Positions 1-5,683 of a stretch of 8,525 nucleotides of DNA are shown here, in pieces. Position 1 is the first letter of the stretch. The number at the start of each line of letters is the position of its first letter. The notes under the pieces are model-generated. The model was given only the letters and a program-made list of their open reading frames with translations, had not been told where the DNA came from and did no database searches. Source of the DNA: Frondihabitans sp. (GTDB lineage: Bacteria > Actinomycetota > Actinomycetes > Actinomycetales > Microbacteriaceae); contig JAODMX010000537.1 of the NCBI GenBank assembly GCA_025464735.1, positions 1 to 8,525 of the forward strand. Direction: 5' to 3'. The translations under genes were made by a program, and so were the position numbers.

Positions 1-536
1 CGGATGCCCTCGCGATCATGCCTCAGTCCGAAGGACTCCGGGACAGGATCTGGTGGGGATCCGGCACCCGCGCGAGCGCCGTCTGGACGGCGGAGCAGGG
101 GCTCAACCTGCAGAGTTCCACACTCCTGTCGGAGGACACCGGGGTGCCGTTCGACGAACTGCAGGCGGAACAGATCGACCTCTATCGGGCGGCCTGGAAG
201 CAGGCCGGCTGGGAACGTGAGCCTCGGGTATCCGTCAGCCGAAGCATCCTGCCCATCACCGCCGACATCGACCGGCGCTATTTCGGTGGCCGCGCGGAAG
301 ACGCCGAAGACCAGGTCGGCTATCTCGGCGGCACGCTCGCGCGGTTCGGCAAGAGCTACATCGGCGAGCCCGACGTGATCGCCGAGGCGCTGGCGCAGGA
401 TGCGGCGGTCGCGGCCGCGGACACAGTGCTCCTCACTGTGCCCAATCAGTTGGGGGTGGCCTACAACGCCCGTCTGCTCGAGACAGTCGCGAAGCACGTG
501 GCGCCGGCGATCGGGTGGGCGCCGAACCTGGTCTGA
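1..536 (+). CDS. LLM class flavin-dependent oxidoreductase, C-terminal part (5' end outside window)
   Basis: The reading frame is open from position 3 with no stop before TGA at 534-536, so the window starts inside the gene; about 177 residues are visible. The first in-frame ATG (18) is internal. The segment RIWWGSGTRASAVWTAEQGL followed by LQSSTLLSEDTGVPFDELQAEQI resembles the C-terminal part of bacterial luciferase-like (F420/FMN) monooxygenases. The end, with a regular helix (YNARLLETVAKHVAPAIGW), fits the last helix of the TIM barrel. Family members are cytosolic and use reduced flavin with oxygen or a redox partner; the substrate cannot be told from this part. The FMN-binding N-terminal half is not in the window. 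The gene converges on a second LLM gene on the opposite strand (952-1950), but the two are not obvious copies of each other. Family assignment is fairly sure; function beyond that is open. Confidence 0.82.
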   Translation, partial: DALAIMPQSEGLRDRIWWGSGTRASAVWTAEQGLNLQSSTLLSEDTGVPFDELQAEQIDLYRAAWKQAGWEREPRVSVSRSILPITADIDRRYFGGRAEDAEDQVGYLGGTLARFGKSYIGEPDVIAEALAQDAAVAAADTVLLTVPNQLGVAYNARLLETVAKHVAPAIGWAPNLV

Positions 537-554
537 CGCGGTTGGCCCGGCGCC

Positions 555-593
555 GCGGTGCTCGCGCGCGGTGCTTGCGTGCCGTGCTCGCGC
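555..593. repeat. 13-bp tandem repeat, three units
   Basis: Three directly adjoining 13-bp units are visible: gcggtgctcgcgc (555-567), gcggtgcttgcgt (568-580) and gccgtgctcgcgc (581-593). Unit 2 differs from unit 1 at two positions and unit 3 at one. No fourth unit is recognisable on either side. The array starts 18 bases after the stop codon of the upstream oxidoreductase gene. A 13-bp period is not a multiple of three, so it is not preserved as coding sequence. Slippage duplication in GC-rich DNA is the simplest origin. Confidence 0.75.
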
Positions 594-612
594 CCGCCGC
601 TGAACCCGCGCC

Positions 613-686
613 AACTCAGGACTCTTGTGCCCACGCCGGTGGGCGCGCCCGTTGCCCTCCACGCGGCAGCTGCACAATTCCTGATC
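613..686. repeat. Inverted-pair repeat unit A (TCAGGA motif arms)
   Basis: The left arm aactcaggactcttgtgc (613-630) and the right arm gcacaattcctgatc (672-686) are inverted copies: the complement of the right arm reads gatcaggaattgtgc. They share TCAGGA and TTGTGC, with two extra bases between these blocks in the left arm. The intervening segment (about 40 nt) is GC-rich and contains the palindrome gggcgcgccc. The RNA could fold into a long imperfect hairpin. Its partner, unit B at 794-870, has the same arm motif and nearly the same loop length, so the two look like copies of one element rather than chance. Function unknown: a dispersed palindromic repeat, a transcript-end structure or protein-binding sites are all possible. 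Confidence 0.6.
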
Positions 687-746
687 GAACAACGGGGTCA
701 CCTCGCGGGGCAGCACTGACGCATCACGAAGCCGCCGGGGCATCCT

Positions 747-765
747 GTGCCGCCGCCCTGAGTTC
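747..765 (-). repeat. Divergent fifth copy of the TCAGGA motif
   Basis: Read on the minus strand this is gaactcagggcggcggcac. The first nine bases, gaactcagg, match the left arm of unit B exactly; after that it diverges to GC-rich sequence but ends in GCAC, close to the TTGTGC end of unit A. It has no clear inverted partner. It may be a decayed copy of the same motif, or a chance match. Confidence 0.35.
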
Positions 766-793
766 AGCGGTGCCGGGTGCGGGAGCTCCGCGG

Positions 794-870
794 GAACTCA
801 GGACAATTGCCGCGGCAGTCGGGCCAGGGAGCGCAGCAGTCGGTGCGGCCAGAGCAAAACTCCTGAATAC
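794..870. repeat. Inverted-pair repeat unit B (TCAGGA motif arms)
   Basis: The left arm gaactcaggacaattgc (794-810) and the right arm gcaaaactcctgaatac (854-870) are both 17 nt. The complement of the right arm, gtattcaggagttttgc, matches the left arm at 12 of 17 positions without gaps, including an unbroken TTCAGGA/CTCAGGA core and a shared TTGC end. The loop is 43 nt and contains the direct repeat gcagtcgg (815-822 and 836-843). It lies between convergent genes and resembles unit A in arm motif, orientation and loop length. Confidence 0.6.
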
Positions 871-951
871 CAAACGCCGCGCGCGCGAGAACAGCGGACG
901 GCGCGGCCCGTCACACGACCGAGCCGCAGGAGGCACGGAACCGCCGCGTGG

Positions 952-1950
952 TCAGACCGTGGCGCTCCGCATGACGTCGGCCGTCAACTCGACCGACCGC
1001 AGCCGCGAGTCGATGTCTTGAGACTGGTGGGCGATGATCAGCTCGTCGGCATGTGCCGACGCGGCGAACTCCTCCAGGTAGGCCCGAACGTCCGCAGGGG
1101 TCCCGACCGCCGAGTACTTCATCATGTTGGCGATCTGGCGCCCGTTCGGCGTTGTCAGGAAGATGTCGATCTGCTCGTCCGTGTAGTCGGGTGCGGCGGG
1201 TCCGCGCGCGATCAGGCCGCGGACTCGCGACCTCCGGGTGGCGTCGAACTGAGCCCGCGCCTCCGCCACATCGGAGGCCGCAACCACGTTCACCCCGGCG
1301 ATGACGTAGGGCTCCGCCAGCTGCTCTGACGGAGAGAAGTTGTCGCGGTAGAACGCGACGGCGTCGTGCAGGAGGTCGGGTGAGAAGTGCGACGCGAATG
1401 CGTAGGGCAGTCCGTAGGCGGCGGCCAGCTGGGCTCCGAACATCGACGACCCGAGGATGTACAGCGGCACATTCGTTCCGGCACCGGGCACGGCTTGCAC
1501 CCCGGCCACGCGCGACTCCCCGCGCAGGTACCCCTGCAGCTCGAGAACGTCATCGGGGAACGACTCCGCCGACATCGCGTCACGGCGCAGGGCGTGCATC
1601 GTGGTCTGATCGGATCCGGGTGCGCGACCGAGCCCGAGGTCGATGCGGCCCGGGTAGAGCGACGCGAGGGTCCCGAACTGCTCCGCGATCGTCAGGGGCG
1701 CGTGGTTGGGGAGCATGACGCCGCCGGATCCGAGCCGGATCGTCGACGTGTGACCGGCTACGTACCCGATCAGGACGCTCGTTGCCGAGGAGGCGATTGT
1801 GGCCATGTTGTGATGCTCGGCGTACCAGACGCGCTCGTAACCGTGCTGCTCAGCGGCCTGCGCAAGCCGGACACTGTTCGCGAAACTCGCGGCGACCGTT
1901 TCACCGGGGGCGATGGGGGCGAGATCGAGGATCGACAGTGTGAGAGCCAT
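952..1950 (-). CDS. LLM class flavin-dependent oxidoreductase, YhbW/MsnO8-like (332 aa)
   Basis: This is a complete 332-residue protein of the 'luciferase family oxidoreductase, group 1' type. The N-terminus LSILDLAPIAPGET, AEHHNM (44-49), GSGGVMLPNHAPL (75-87) and LYPGRIDLGLGRAPGSD (98-114) are hallmarks of that subgroup, as is the late segment MMKYSAVGTPADVRAYLEEF. Length agrees with E. coli YhbW, about 335 residues. It is expected to be a cytosolic TIM-barrel enzyme that binds FMN and oxygenates or reduces an unknown substrate; members are rarely characterised. The start ATG (complement of 1948-1950) gives the expected N-terminus, but there is no good Shine-Dalgarno sequence just upstream, so translation may be leaderless or weak. 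It diverges from the DUF1275 gene across a 53-bp spacer and converges on another LLM gene. The family is confident; the substrate is unknown. Confidence 0.9.
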   Translation of the reverse strand: MALTLSILDLAPIAPGETVAASFANSVRLAQAAEQHGYERVWYAEHHNMATIASSATSVLIGYVAGHTSTIRLGSGGVMLPNHAPLTIAEQFGTLASLYPGRIDLGLGRAPGSDQTTMHALRRDAMSAESFPDDVLELQGYLRGESRVAGVQAVPGAGTNVPLYILGSSMFGAQLAAAYGLPYAFASHFSPDLLHDAVAFYRDNFSPSEQLAEPYVIAGVNVVAASDVAEARAQFDATRRSRVRGLIARGPAAPDYTDEQIDIFLTTPNGRQIANMMKYSAVGTPADVRAYLEEFAASAHADELIIAHQSQDIDSRLRSVELTADVMRSATV

Positions 1951-1990
1951 AGGACCGACAACACGCGTCCCCGTGGGATCCTTCCCCGAA

Positions 1991-1996
1991 TAGGCT
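1991..1996 (+). promoter_or_regulatory. Candidate -10 box for a leaderless transcript of the DUF1275 gene
   Basis: TAGGCT fits the actinobacterial TANNNT -10 pattern and ends 7 nt before the GTG start at 2004, which places the expected transcription start at or next to the first base of the start codon. No purine-rich ribosome site lies in the usual window before 2004, which agrees with leaderless translation. No convincing -35 hexamer is visible. It sits in the 53-bp spacer shared with the divergent oxidoreductase gene. Confidence 0.45.
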
Positions 1997-2003
1997 CACA
2001 CTC

Positions 2004-2705
2004 GTGCTGAACGACTACCTTCACCACCCGAAGCACGGGCCGCTCCCCGGGCTCCTGCTGCTGCTGACGCTCGGGACGGGCGTGATCGACGCCGTGAGCA
2101 TCCTGGGGCTCGGCCGGGTCTTCGTGGCGAACATGACCGGCAACGTCGTCTTCATCGGCTTCGCGATAGCCGGGGCACCTGGTTTCTCTATCTGGGGTTC
2201 TCTGGTCGCGCTCATCGCCTTCCTTATCGGGGCGTCCGGCGGCGGGGCACTGATCGCGAGGAGCGCCACGAACCGCGGCGTGCTGCTGCGCAACTCCCTG
2301 ACGCTCCAGTGCGTGCTCTTCGCGGTGGCGGTCGTGGTCTCGGCGGCGACCGGTGGCGCGCCGACGACCGTCGACCAGGTGCTGATCCTCCTCTGCGCTG
2401 CTCTCGCGCTCGGCTTCCAGAACGCGGTCGTGCGCCAGCTCGCGGTCCCCGACATGACCACGACCGTGCTGACGATGACCCTCACGGGAATCGGCTCCGA
2501 CCTCCGCAAACGGGAGTGGGCCACCGCGACGCGGCGGGTCATCGCCGTGGTCAGTATGCTCATCGGCGCCGTCATCGGGGCGCTGCTCGTGCTGCCGTTC
2601 GGCGTGACGGCGGGGCTCGTGCTGGCCCTCGTGATCCTTGTGGTCACGCTGGCAGGGGCGTTCGTCGCGAGTCGCACGCGCGGTGACTGGCAGACGGCAG
2701 CGTGA
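2004..2705 (+). CDS. DUF1275 (YoaK-type) family membrane protein
   Basis: This 233-residue hydrophobic protein has about six to seven predicted membrane segments (roughly residues 14-35, 41-57, 64-84, 101-116, 124-144, 178-197 and 199-221). The family signature is clear: GVIDAVSILGLGRVFVANMTGN near residues 26-47 (segments GVIDAVS and VFVANMTGN), GFQNAVVRQL (137-146) and TMTLTG (157-162). DUF1275/YoaK proteins are small inner-membrane proteins widespread in bacteria; no biochemical function is settled, and a transport role is only suspected. The start is GTG at 2004. No ATG lies in frame nearby, and the usual short N-terminal tail before the first helix is kept. A -10-like TAGGCT ends 7 nt upstream. 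The stop TGA (2703-2705) is the first part of a large inverted repeat that precedes the next operon. Function unknown. Confidence 0.88.
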   Translation: MLNDYLHHPKHGPLPGLLLLLTLGTGVIDAVSILGLGRVFVANMTGNVVFIGFAIAGAPGFSIWGSLVALIAFLIGASGGGALIARSATNRGVLLRNSLTLQCVLFAVAVVVSAATGGAPTTVDQVLILLCAALALGFQNAVVRQLAVPDMTTTVLTMTLTGIGSDLRKREWATATRRVIAVVSMLIGAVIGALLVLPFGVTAGLVLALVILVVTLAGAFVASRTRGDWQTAA

Positions 2706-2730
2706 TGGCTCAGGATCCTGATCGGCCATC
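2704..2730. repeat. 27-bp imperfect inverted repeat (possible operator or terminator)
   Basis: The outer arms gatggc (2704-2709) and gccatc (2725-2730) are complementary. Between them lies a perfect 12-bp palindrome, tcaggatcctga (2710-2721), plus an unpaired tcg. It starts within the stop codon of the DUF1275 gene and ends about 20 bp before the candidate -10 box (2750-2755), overlapping the -35 region of the downstream operon. It could be a repressor or activator site for the dehydrogenase/hydrolase operon. It could also be a hairpin ending the upstream transcript, although no T-run follows. I cannot assign a regulator. Confidence 0.5.
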
Positions 2731-2755
2731 GACACAAGGAAGGCGGCGGTAGCCT
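2729..2755 (+). promoter_or_regulatory. Candidate promoter of the dehydrogenase/FAH operon, leaderless start
   Basis: TAGCCT (2750-2755) matches TANNNT and ends 6 nt before the ATG at 2762, the geometry of a leaderless actinobacterial transcript. Upstream, TCGACA (2729-2734) matches five of six bases of TTGACA, but the 15-bp spacer is short. A purine stretch aaggaagg (2736-2743) lies 18 nt before the ATG, too far for a normal Shine-Dalgarno site. A stop codon TAG in frame at 2750-2752 rules out any start upstream of the 2762 ATG. Confidence 0.5.
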
Positions 2756-2761
2756 TCTAGC

Positions 2762-3709
2762 ATGGCGGCGACCCTGACGATTCTCGACGACTACCAATCC
2801 GTTGCTCTCGAATCGGCCGACTGGTCGCCTCTGGCCGAACGTTACGAGATCGTCGTCGTCACCGAGCATCTCGACGACGAAGCTCTGATCGAGCGCCTCG
2901 CCGACAGCGAAGTCGTCGTGGCCATGCGGGAGAGAACCGCGTTCCCCGCGTCAACGCTCAGCCGCCTCCCGAACCTTCGCCTGCTGGTCACGACGGGCAT
3001 GGCGAACGCGTCGATCGATACCGACGCTGCGAAGAGCCAGGGCGTCGTCGTCTCGGGCACCCAGGGCAGCGGGCGCGACGTCGCCGAACTCACGATCGGC
3101 CTGATGATCGCACTCGCCCGCAACATCGTCGCCGAAGACCGTACGATGCACGACGGTGGCTGGCAGCACACCGTGGGCATCCGACTCGAGGGCCGTCGAC
3201 TCGGGCTCATCGGCCTCGGCAAGCAGGGCGCCTGGGTCGCCGACTTGGCGGCGGCATTCCGAATGGACGTCGTCGCGTGGAGCCCCCGTCTCACACCCGA
3301 GCGCGCGGCGGAGCACGGTGCGCAGTCGGTCTCGAAGGCCGAGTTGTTCGCCACCTCTGACTTCGTCTCGGTGCACGTGCCCCTCCGCGAGGAGACGCGC
3401 GGTCTGGTCGGAGCCGAGGAGCTCGCGACAATGAAAGAGAGCGCCTACCTGATCAACACCTCGCGGGGTCCCATCATCGACGGCGAGGCTCTCCTCATGG
3501 CCCTCATGGTCGACACCATCGCGGGAGCGGCGCTCGACGTCTTCGATATCGAGCCGCTTCCGACCGCCGACCCCCTGCGCAAACTCTCAAATGTCCTCCT
3601 CCTGCCGCACGTCGGGTACGTCACCCGCGAGGTGTACGCGACGTTCTTCGGCCAGGCGGTCGAAGACGTGGTCGCCTATCTCGCCGGCGCCCCGGTGCGC
3701 ACCCTCTGA
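2762..3709 (+). CDS. D-2-hydroxyacid dehydrogenase family protein, NAD(P)-dependent
   Basis: This 315-residue protein has the two-part layout of the D-isomer 2-hydroxyacid dehydrogenases. A split substrate domain (residues 1 to about 105, plus the C-terminus) surrounds a Rossmann domain (about 106-290). The nucleotide loop is GLGKQG (151-156). The catalytic trio is visible: Arg235 in NTSRGPIIDG, Glu264 in DVFDIEPLP and His283 in LLPHVGY. It is expected to reduce a 2-oxoacid or oxidise a D-2-hydroxyacid in the cytosol with NAD(P)H. The subgroup (N-terminus LTILDDYQ, end of the fold PHVGYVTREVYATFFGQAVEDVVAYL) is common in Actinobacteria and Proteobacteria without a firm substrate. The stop is followed 16 nt later by a fumarylacetoacetate hydrolase family gene, so the two probably share a transcript and may act on related oxo-acids. 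A 9-bp imperfect tandem (ctcatggcc, ctcatggtc) codes for LMALMV near residue 248. Confidence 0.9.
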   Translation: MAATLTILDDYQSVALESADWSPLAERYEIVVVTEHLDDEALIERLADSEVVVAMRERTAFPASTLSRLPNLRLLVTTGMANASIDTDAAKSQGVVVSGTQGSGRDVAELTIGLMIALARNIVAEDRTMHDGGWQHTVGIRLEGRRLGLIGLGKQGAWVADLAAAFRMDVVAWSPRLTPERAAEHGAQSVSKAELFATSDFVSVHVPLREETRGLVGAEELATMKESAYLINTSRGPIIDGEALLMALMVDTIAGAALDVFDIEPLPTADPLRKLSNVLLLPHVGYVTREVYATFFGQAVEDVVAYLAGAPVRTL

Positions 3710-3713
3710 CCCC

Positions 3714-3719
3714 GGAAGG
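3714..3719 (+). promoter_or_regulatory. Ribosome binding site that fixes the FAH-family start
   Basis: GGAAGG lies 6 nt before the GTG at 3726, ideal Shine-Dalgarno spacing. The frame stays open upstream into the preceding gene (to 3591), so this site is what decides the GTG start. Confidence 0.75.
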
Positions 3720-3725
3720 CACCCT

Positions 3726-4433
3726 GTGACCGGCTACGCGATCACTCCCCCAGCGATCCCGACAGTGGCGATCGACGGATCCGACGATCTGTTCCCGGTC
3801 AGGCGCATCCTCTGCGTCGGGCGGAACTACGCCGAGCACGCCCGCGAGATGGGCAGCGACCCCGACCGCGAGCCTCCATTCTTCTTCGGCAAGCCCGGCG
3901 ACGCGGTCCTGCCGGCCGAAGGCACCGTGCCCTACCCGACCGTCACGGAGCAACTCGAGTACGAGATCGAACTCGTCGTCGCGATCGGCACGGGCGGCTC
4001 CTCGATCCCCGCTGCCGAAGCCCTCGACCACGTGTGGGGCTACGCGGTGGGCGTCGATCTCACCCGGCGCGACCGCCAGCAGGAGGCCAAAGACGCCCGG
4101 CGTCCGTGGGACGTCGCCAAGGGGTTCGACGCAAGCGCCCCGATGACGCCGGTCGTCCCGGCCGCGCGGGTCACGGATCCTGGGTCAGGTCGCATCTGGA
4201 TCGCAGTCAACGGAGACGTCAAGCAGAACGGTGATCTCGGCGACATGATCTGGGGCACCGCCGACGTGATCGCGGCGGCTTCGGAGGCCTGGGCACTCGC
4301 CCCCGGCGACCTGATCTTCACCGGCACGCCCGCGGGCGTCGGCCCTGTCGTGCCCGGCGACGTCGTCACCGGCGGGGTCGACGACGTGGGTGCGTTCGAG
4401 TTCACCATCGGTCCCGCACCGCGTCTGCTCTGA
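3726..4433 (+). CDS. Fumarylacetoacetate hydrolase (FAH) family protein, acylpyruvase-like
   Basis: Starting at GTG 3726, the protein has 235 residues, the usual size of single-domain FAH proteins (FAHD1, fumarylpyruvate hydrolase, E. coli YcgM). The family pattern is complete: ILCVGRNYAEHAREMG (28-43), PPFFFGKPGDAV (50-61), the divalent-metal ligands Glu80 and Glu82 in EYEIELVV and Asp111 in VGVDLTRRDRQ, KGFDASAP (132-139) and LIFTGTPAGVGPV (196-208). Such enzymes cleave carbon-carbon bonds in acylpyruvates or fumarylpyruvate, or decarboxylate oxaloacetate, using Mg2+ or Mn2+ in the cytosol. The TRRDRQQEAKDARRPWDVAKGFD stretch (segments TRRDRQ and RPWDVAKGFD) is nearest to the fumarylpyruvate hydrolase/FAHD1 group, but the exact substrate is not shown. 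It is the second gene of an operon with the D-2-hydroxyacid dehydrogenase, 16 nt downstream of its stop. No gentisate dioxygenase or isomerase gene is in the window, so a gentisate role is unsupported. Confidence 0.9.
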   Translation: MTGYAITPPAIPTVAIDGSDDLFPVRRILCVGRNYAEHAREMGSDPDREPPFFFGKPGDAVLPAEGTVPYPTVTEQLEYEIELVVAIGTGGSSIPAAEALDHVWGYAVGVDLTRRDRQQEAKDARRPWDVAKGFDASAPMTPVVPAARVTDPGSGRIWIAVNGDVKQNGDLGDMIWGTADVIAAASEAWALAPGDLIFTGTPAGVGPVVPGDVVTGGVDDVGAFEFTIGPAPRLL

Positions 4434-4442
4434 GCAGGGGAG

Positions 4443-4484
4443 GCTTCGCGGAGATCGCGGTCACATCGCGGAACTCCGCGAAGC
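4443..4484. terminator. Hairpin between convergent operons, possible bidirectional terminator
   Basis: The arms gcttcgcggag (4443-4453) and ctccgcgaagc (4474-4484) are perfectly complementary over 11 bp with a 20-nt loop. The site lies 10 nt after the FAH-family stop and 7 nt beyond the desulfurase stop, where both convergent transcripts should end. There is no T-run on either strand, so it would not be a classical intrinsic terminator; stem-only terminators are common in high-GC Actinobacteria. A second copy of the right arm (4494-4504) offers an alternative stem. Confidence 0.55.
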
Positions 4485-4505
4485 GAAGCGTCACTCCGCG
4501 AAGCG
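4474..4505. repeat. Direct repeat ctccgcgaagcg, two copies 20 bp apart
   Basis: The 12-mer ctccgcgaagcg occurs at 4474-4485 and again at 4494-4505. The second copy encodes the last residues of the minus-strand desulfurase (RFAE); its stop is at 4491-4493. Both copies can pair with the single inverted arm at 4443-4453. Confidence 0.7.
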
Positions 4506-5648
4506 TCCGGGGGCCACGCCTCGAACCGCGAGCACGGCGGCTTCGAGAGAGGCCGCGACAGCCGCCAACTCAGGAGCCGAGACTCCGTCCGACCACGAGA
4601 AACGGACGGCGGTCTGCGCCACATCGGCCGCGTACCCGAGCGCGGTCAGCACATGCGACGGGTCGTCGCTCCCGGCAGCGCAGGCGGAGCCGCTGGAGGA
4701 CACGATGCCCCGCCGCTCCAGCTCGAGAAGGACCGACTCGCCGCTGGTGCCTGGGAAGACGAACGACGCCGATGCGGGAAGTCGGGAGGTCCGGGATCCG
4801 GTCACTCGAGCCTCGGGCAGGCGCCCCAGCACGTCGGCGATGAACGTGTCACGAGCGGTGGACGCGCCGTCCCGCCTCGCGAGTCGGGCAGCTTCGGCGA
4901 GACCCACGACGGCCCCCAGCGCGACGGCGCCCGCCACGTTCTCGGTGCCCGAGCGCCGGCCGCGCTCCTGACCGCCACCGTGGATCACCGGTTCGAGCGG
5001 TAGTCGACCGGCGACGTAGAGCGCGCCGATCCCTTTGGGAGCCCCCAGCTTGTGACCGGAGATCGACAGGGCCGAGACCCCGAGCTGCAGGATCCGGGTG
5101 TCCAGCCAGCCCGCCGACTGCACGGCGTCGGAGTGGAACGGAACGCCGGCCTCCGTCGCGACGCGCGCGAGATCACGAATCGGCTGGACCGTGCCGATCT
5201 CGTTGTTCGCGTGGGCGATGGAGACGAGCGTGGTGTCGGGACGGAGCGACCCGGCGAGGGCGTTCGGGGTGACCGTTCCGTCGTCAGTGAGCGGGACGAA
5301 CGTCACGTCGAACCCATGGTGGCGCCGAAGGTAGTCGACCGACTCGAGAATCGCCTCGTGCTCGATCGCCGTGGTCACGAGGTGCCTACCGCGCGGCGAG
5401 CCGAGCGCGATCCCCTTGATGGCGAGGTTGTTCGCCTCCGTGCCCCCCGCGGTGAACACGACCTCGCCCGGACGACAGCCGAGCCAGGCGGCGACCTGGT
5501 TGCGCGCAGCCGTGAGACCCCGTGCCGCCGATTCGCCGACGGTGTGGTGGCTGGACGGGTTGCCGAAGTCGCCCGTCAGGTACGGCCACATCGCCTCGAG
5601 CGCCTCGCGGCGGACCGGCGAGGTGGCTGCAGAGTCTAGATAGAGCAT
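4491..5648 (-). CDS. Cysteine desulfurase family protein (NifS/IscS-like) of the NAD operon
   Basis: This 385-residue class V aminotransferase-fold protein is a PLP enzyme that takes sulfur from L-cysteine, giving alanine and an enzyme persulfide. Visible hallmarks are YLDSAATSPV (3-12), TAGGTEANNLAI (66-77), His97 in AIEHEAI, Asp174 and Gln177 (SDAVQSAGW), the PLP lysine Lys200 in SGHKLGAPKGIGALY, GGGQERGRRSGTEN (224-237) and the catalytic Cys323 in SSSGSACAAG. Length matches the family (about 380-400). It lies 35 nt downstream of nadC in the nadA-nadB-nadC operon. In Bacillus subtilis a NifS homologue beside the nad genes serves NadA, an Fe-S enzyme, so the same role is inferred here. No scaffold (IscU/SufU) gene is present in the window. 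The ATG start gives the canonical N-terminus, although the Shine-Dalgarno is weak. The last four codons come from a duplicated hairpin arm. Confidence 0.92.
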   Translation of the reverse strand: MLYLDSAATSPVRREALEAMWPYLTGDFGNPSSHHTVGESAARGLTAARNQVAAWLGCRPGEVVFTAGGTEANNLAIKGIALGSPRGRHLVTTAIEHEAILESVDYLRRHHGFDVTFVPLTDDGTVTPNALAGSLRPDTTLVSIAHANNEIGTVQPIRDLARVATEAGVPFHSDAVQSAGWLDTRILQLGVSALSISGHKLGAPKGIGALYVAGRLPLEPVIHGGGQERGRRSGTENVAGAVALGAVVGLAEAARLARRDGASTARDTFIADVLGRLPEARVTGSRTSRLPASASFVFPGTSGESVLLELERRGIVSSSGSACAAGSDDPSHVLTALGYAADVAQTAVRFSWSDGVSAPELAAVAASLEAAVLAVRGVAPGRFAE

Positions 5649-5683
5649 GGGGTGCGATCTCGGTCTCGGGTTCGGTCGCGGGC

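Larger units (their letters stand above)
537..951. other. 415-bp non-coding gap between two convergent genes, rich in short repeats
   Basis: This stretch lies between the stop codons of two convergent oxidoreductase genes, so neither gene needs a promoter here. The open frames across it are low-complexity (rich in Arg, Ala, Pro, Gly) and resemble no family I know. What it does hold is structure: a 13-bp tandem repeat right after the first stop (555-593), five copies of a TCAGGA-centred motif in both orientations (613-870), and a perfect palindrome gggcgcgccc at 641-650. I see no tRNA, no T-tract terminator and no clear promoter. It may carry the 3' ends of both transcripts. Confidence 0.7.

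Noticed and set aside
641..650. Perfect palindrome gggcgcgccc
   Set aside because: Short GC-only palindromes are expected by chance at this base composition; noted only as part of the loop of repeat unit A.
724..936. 70-residue minus-strand open frame in the convergent gap
   Set aside because: Low-complexity Ala/Arg/Pro sequence, no recognisable family, and it spans the repeat units; typical of chance frames in high-GC DNA.
1770..2735. Long minus-strand frames (321 and 282 residues) opposite the DUF1275 gene
   Set aside because: They are rich in Arg, Asp, Pro and Ser with no motif, and lie antisense to a gene with clear membrane-family signatures.
3591..3725. 45-residue N-terminal extension of the FAH-family protein
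   Set aside because: It overlaps the end of the dehydrogenase gene in another frame; GGAAGG placed 6 nt before GTG 3726 and the family length support the shorter protein.
4565..4576. aactcaggagcc inside the desulfurase gene, resembling the TCAGGA motif
   Set aside because: It is explained by coding sequence, lacks the TTG end and has no inverted partner.
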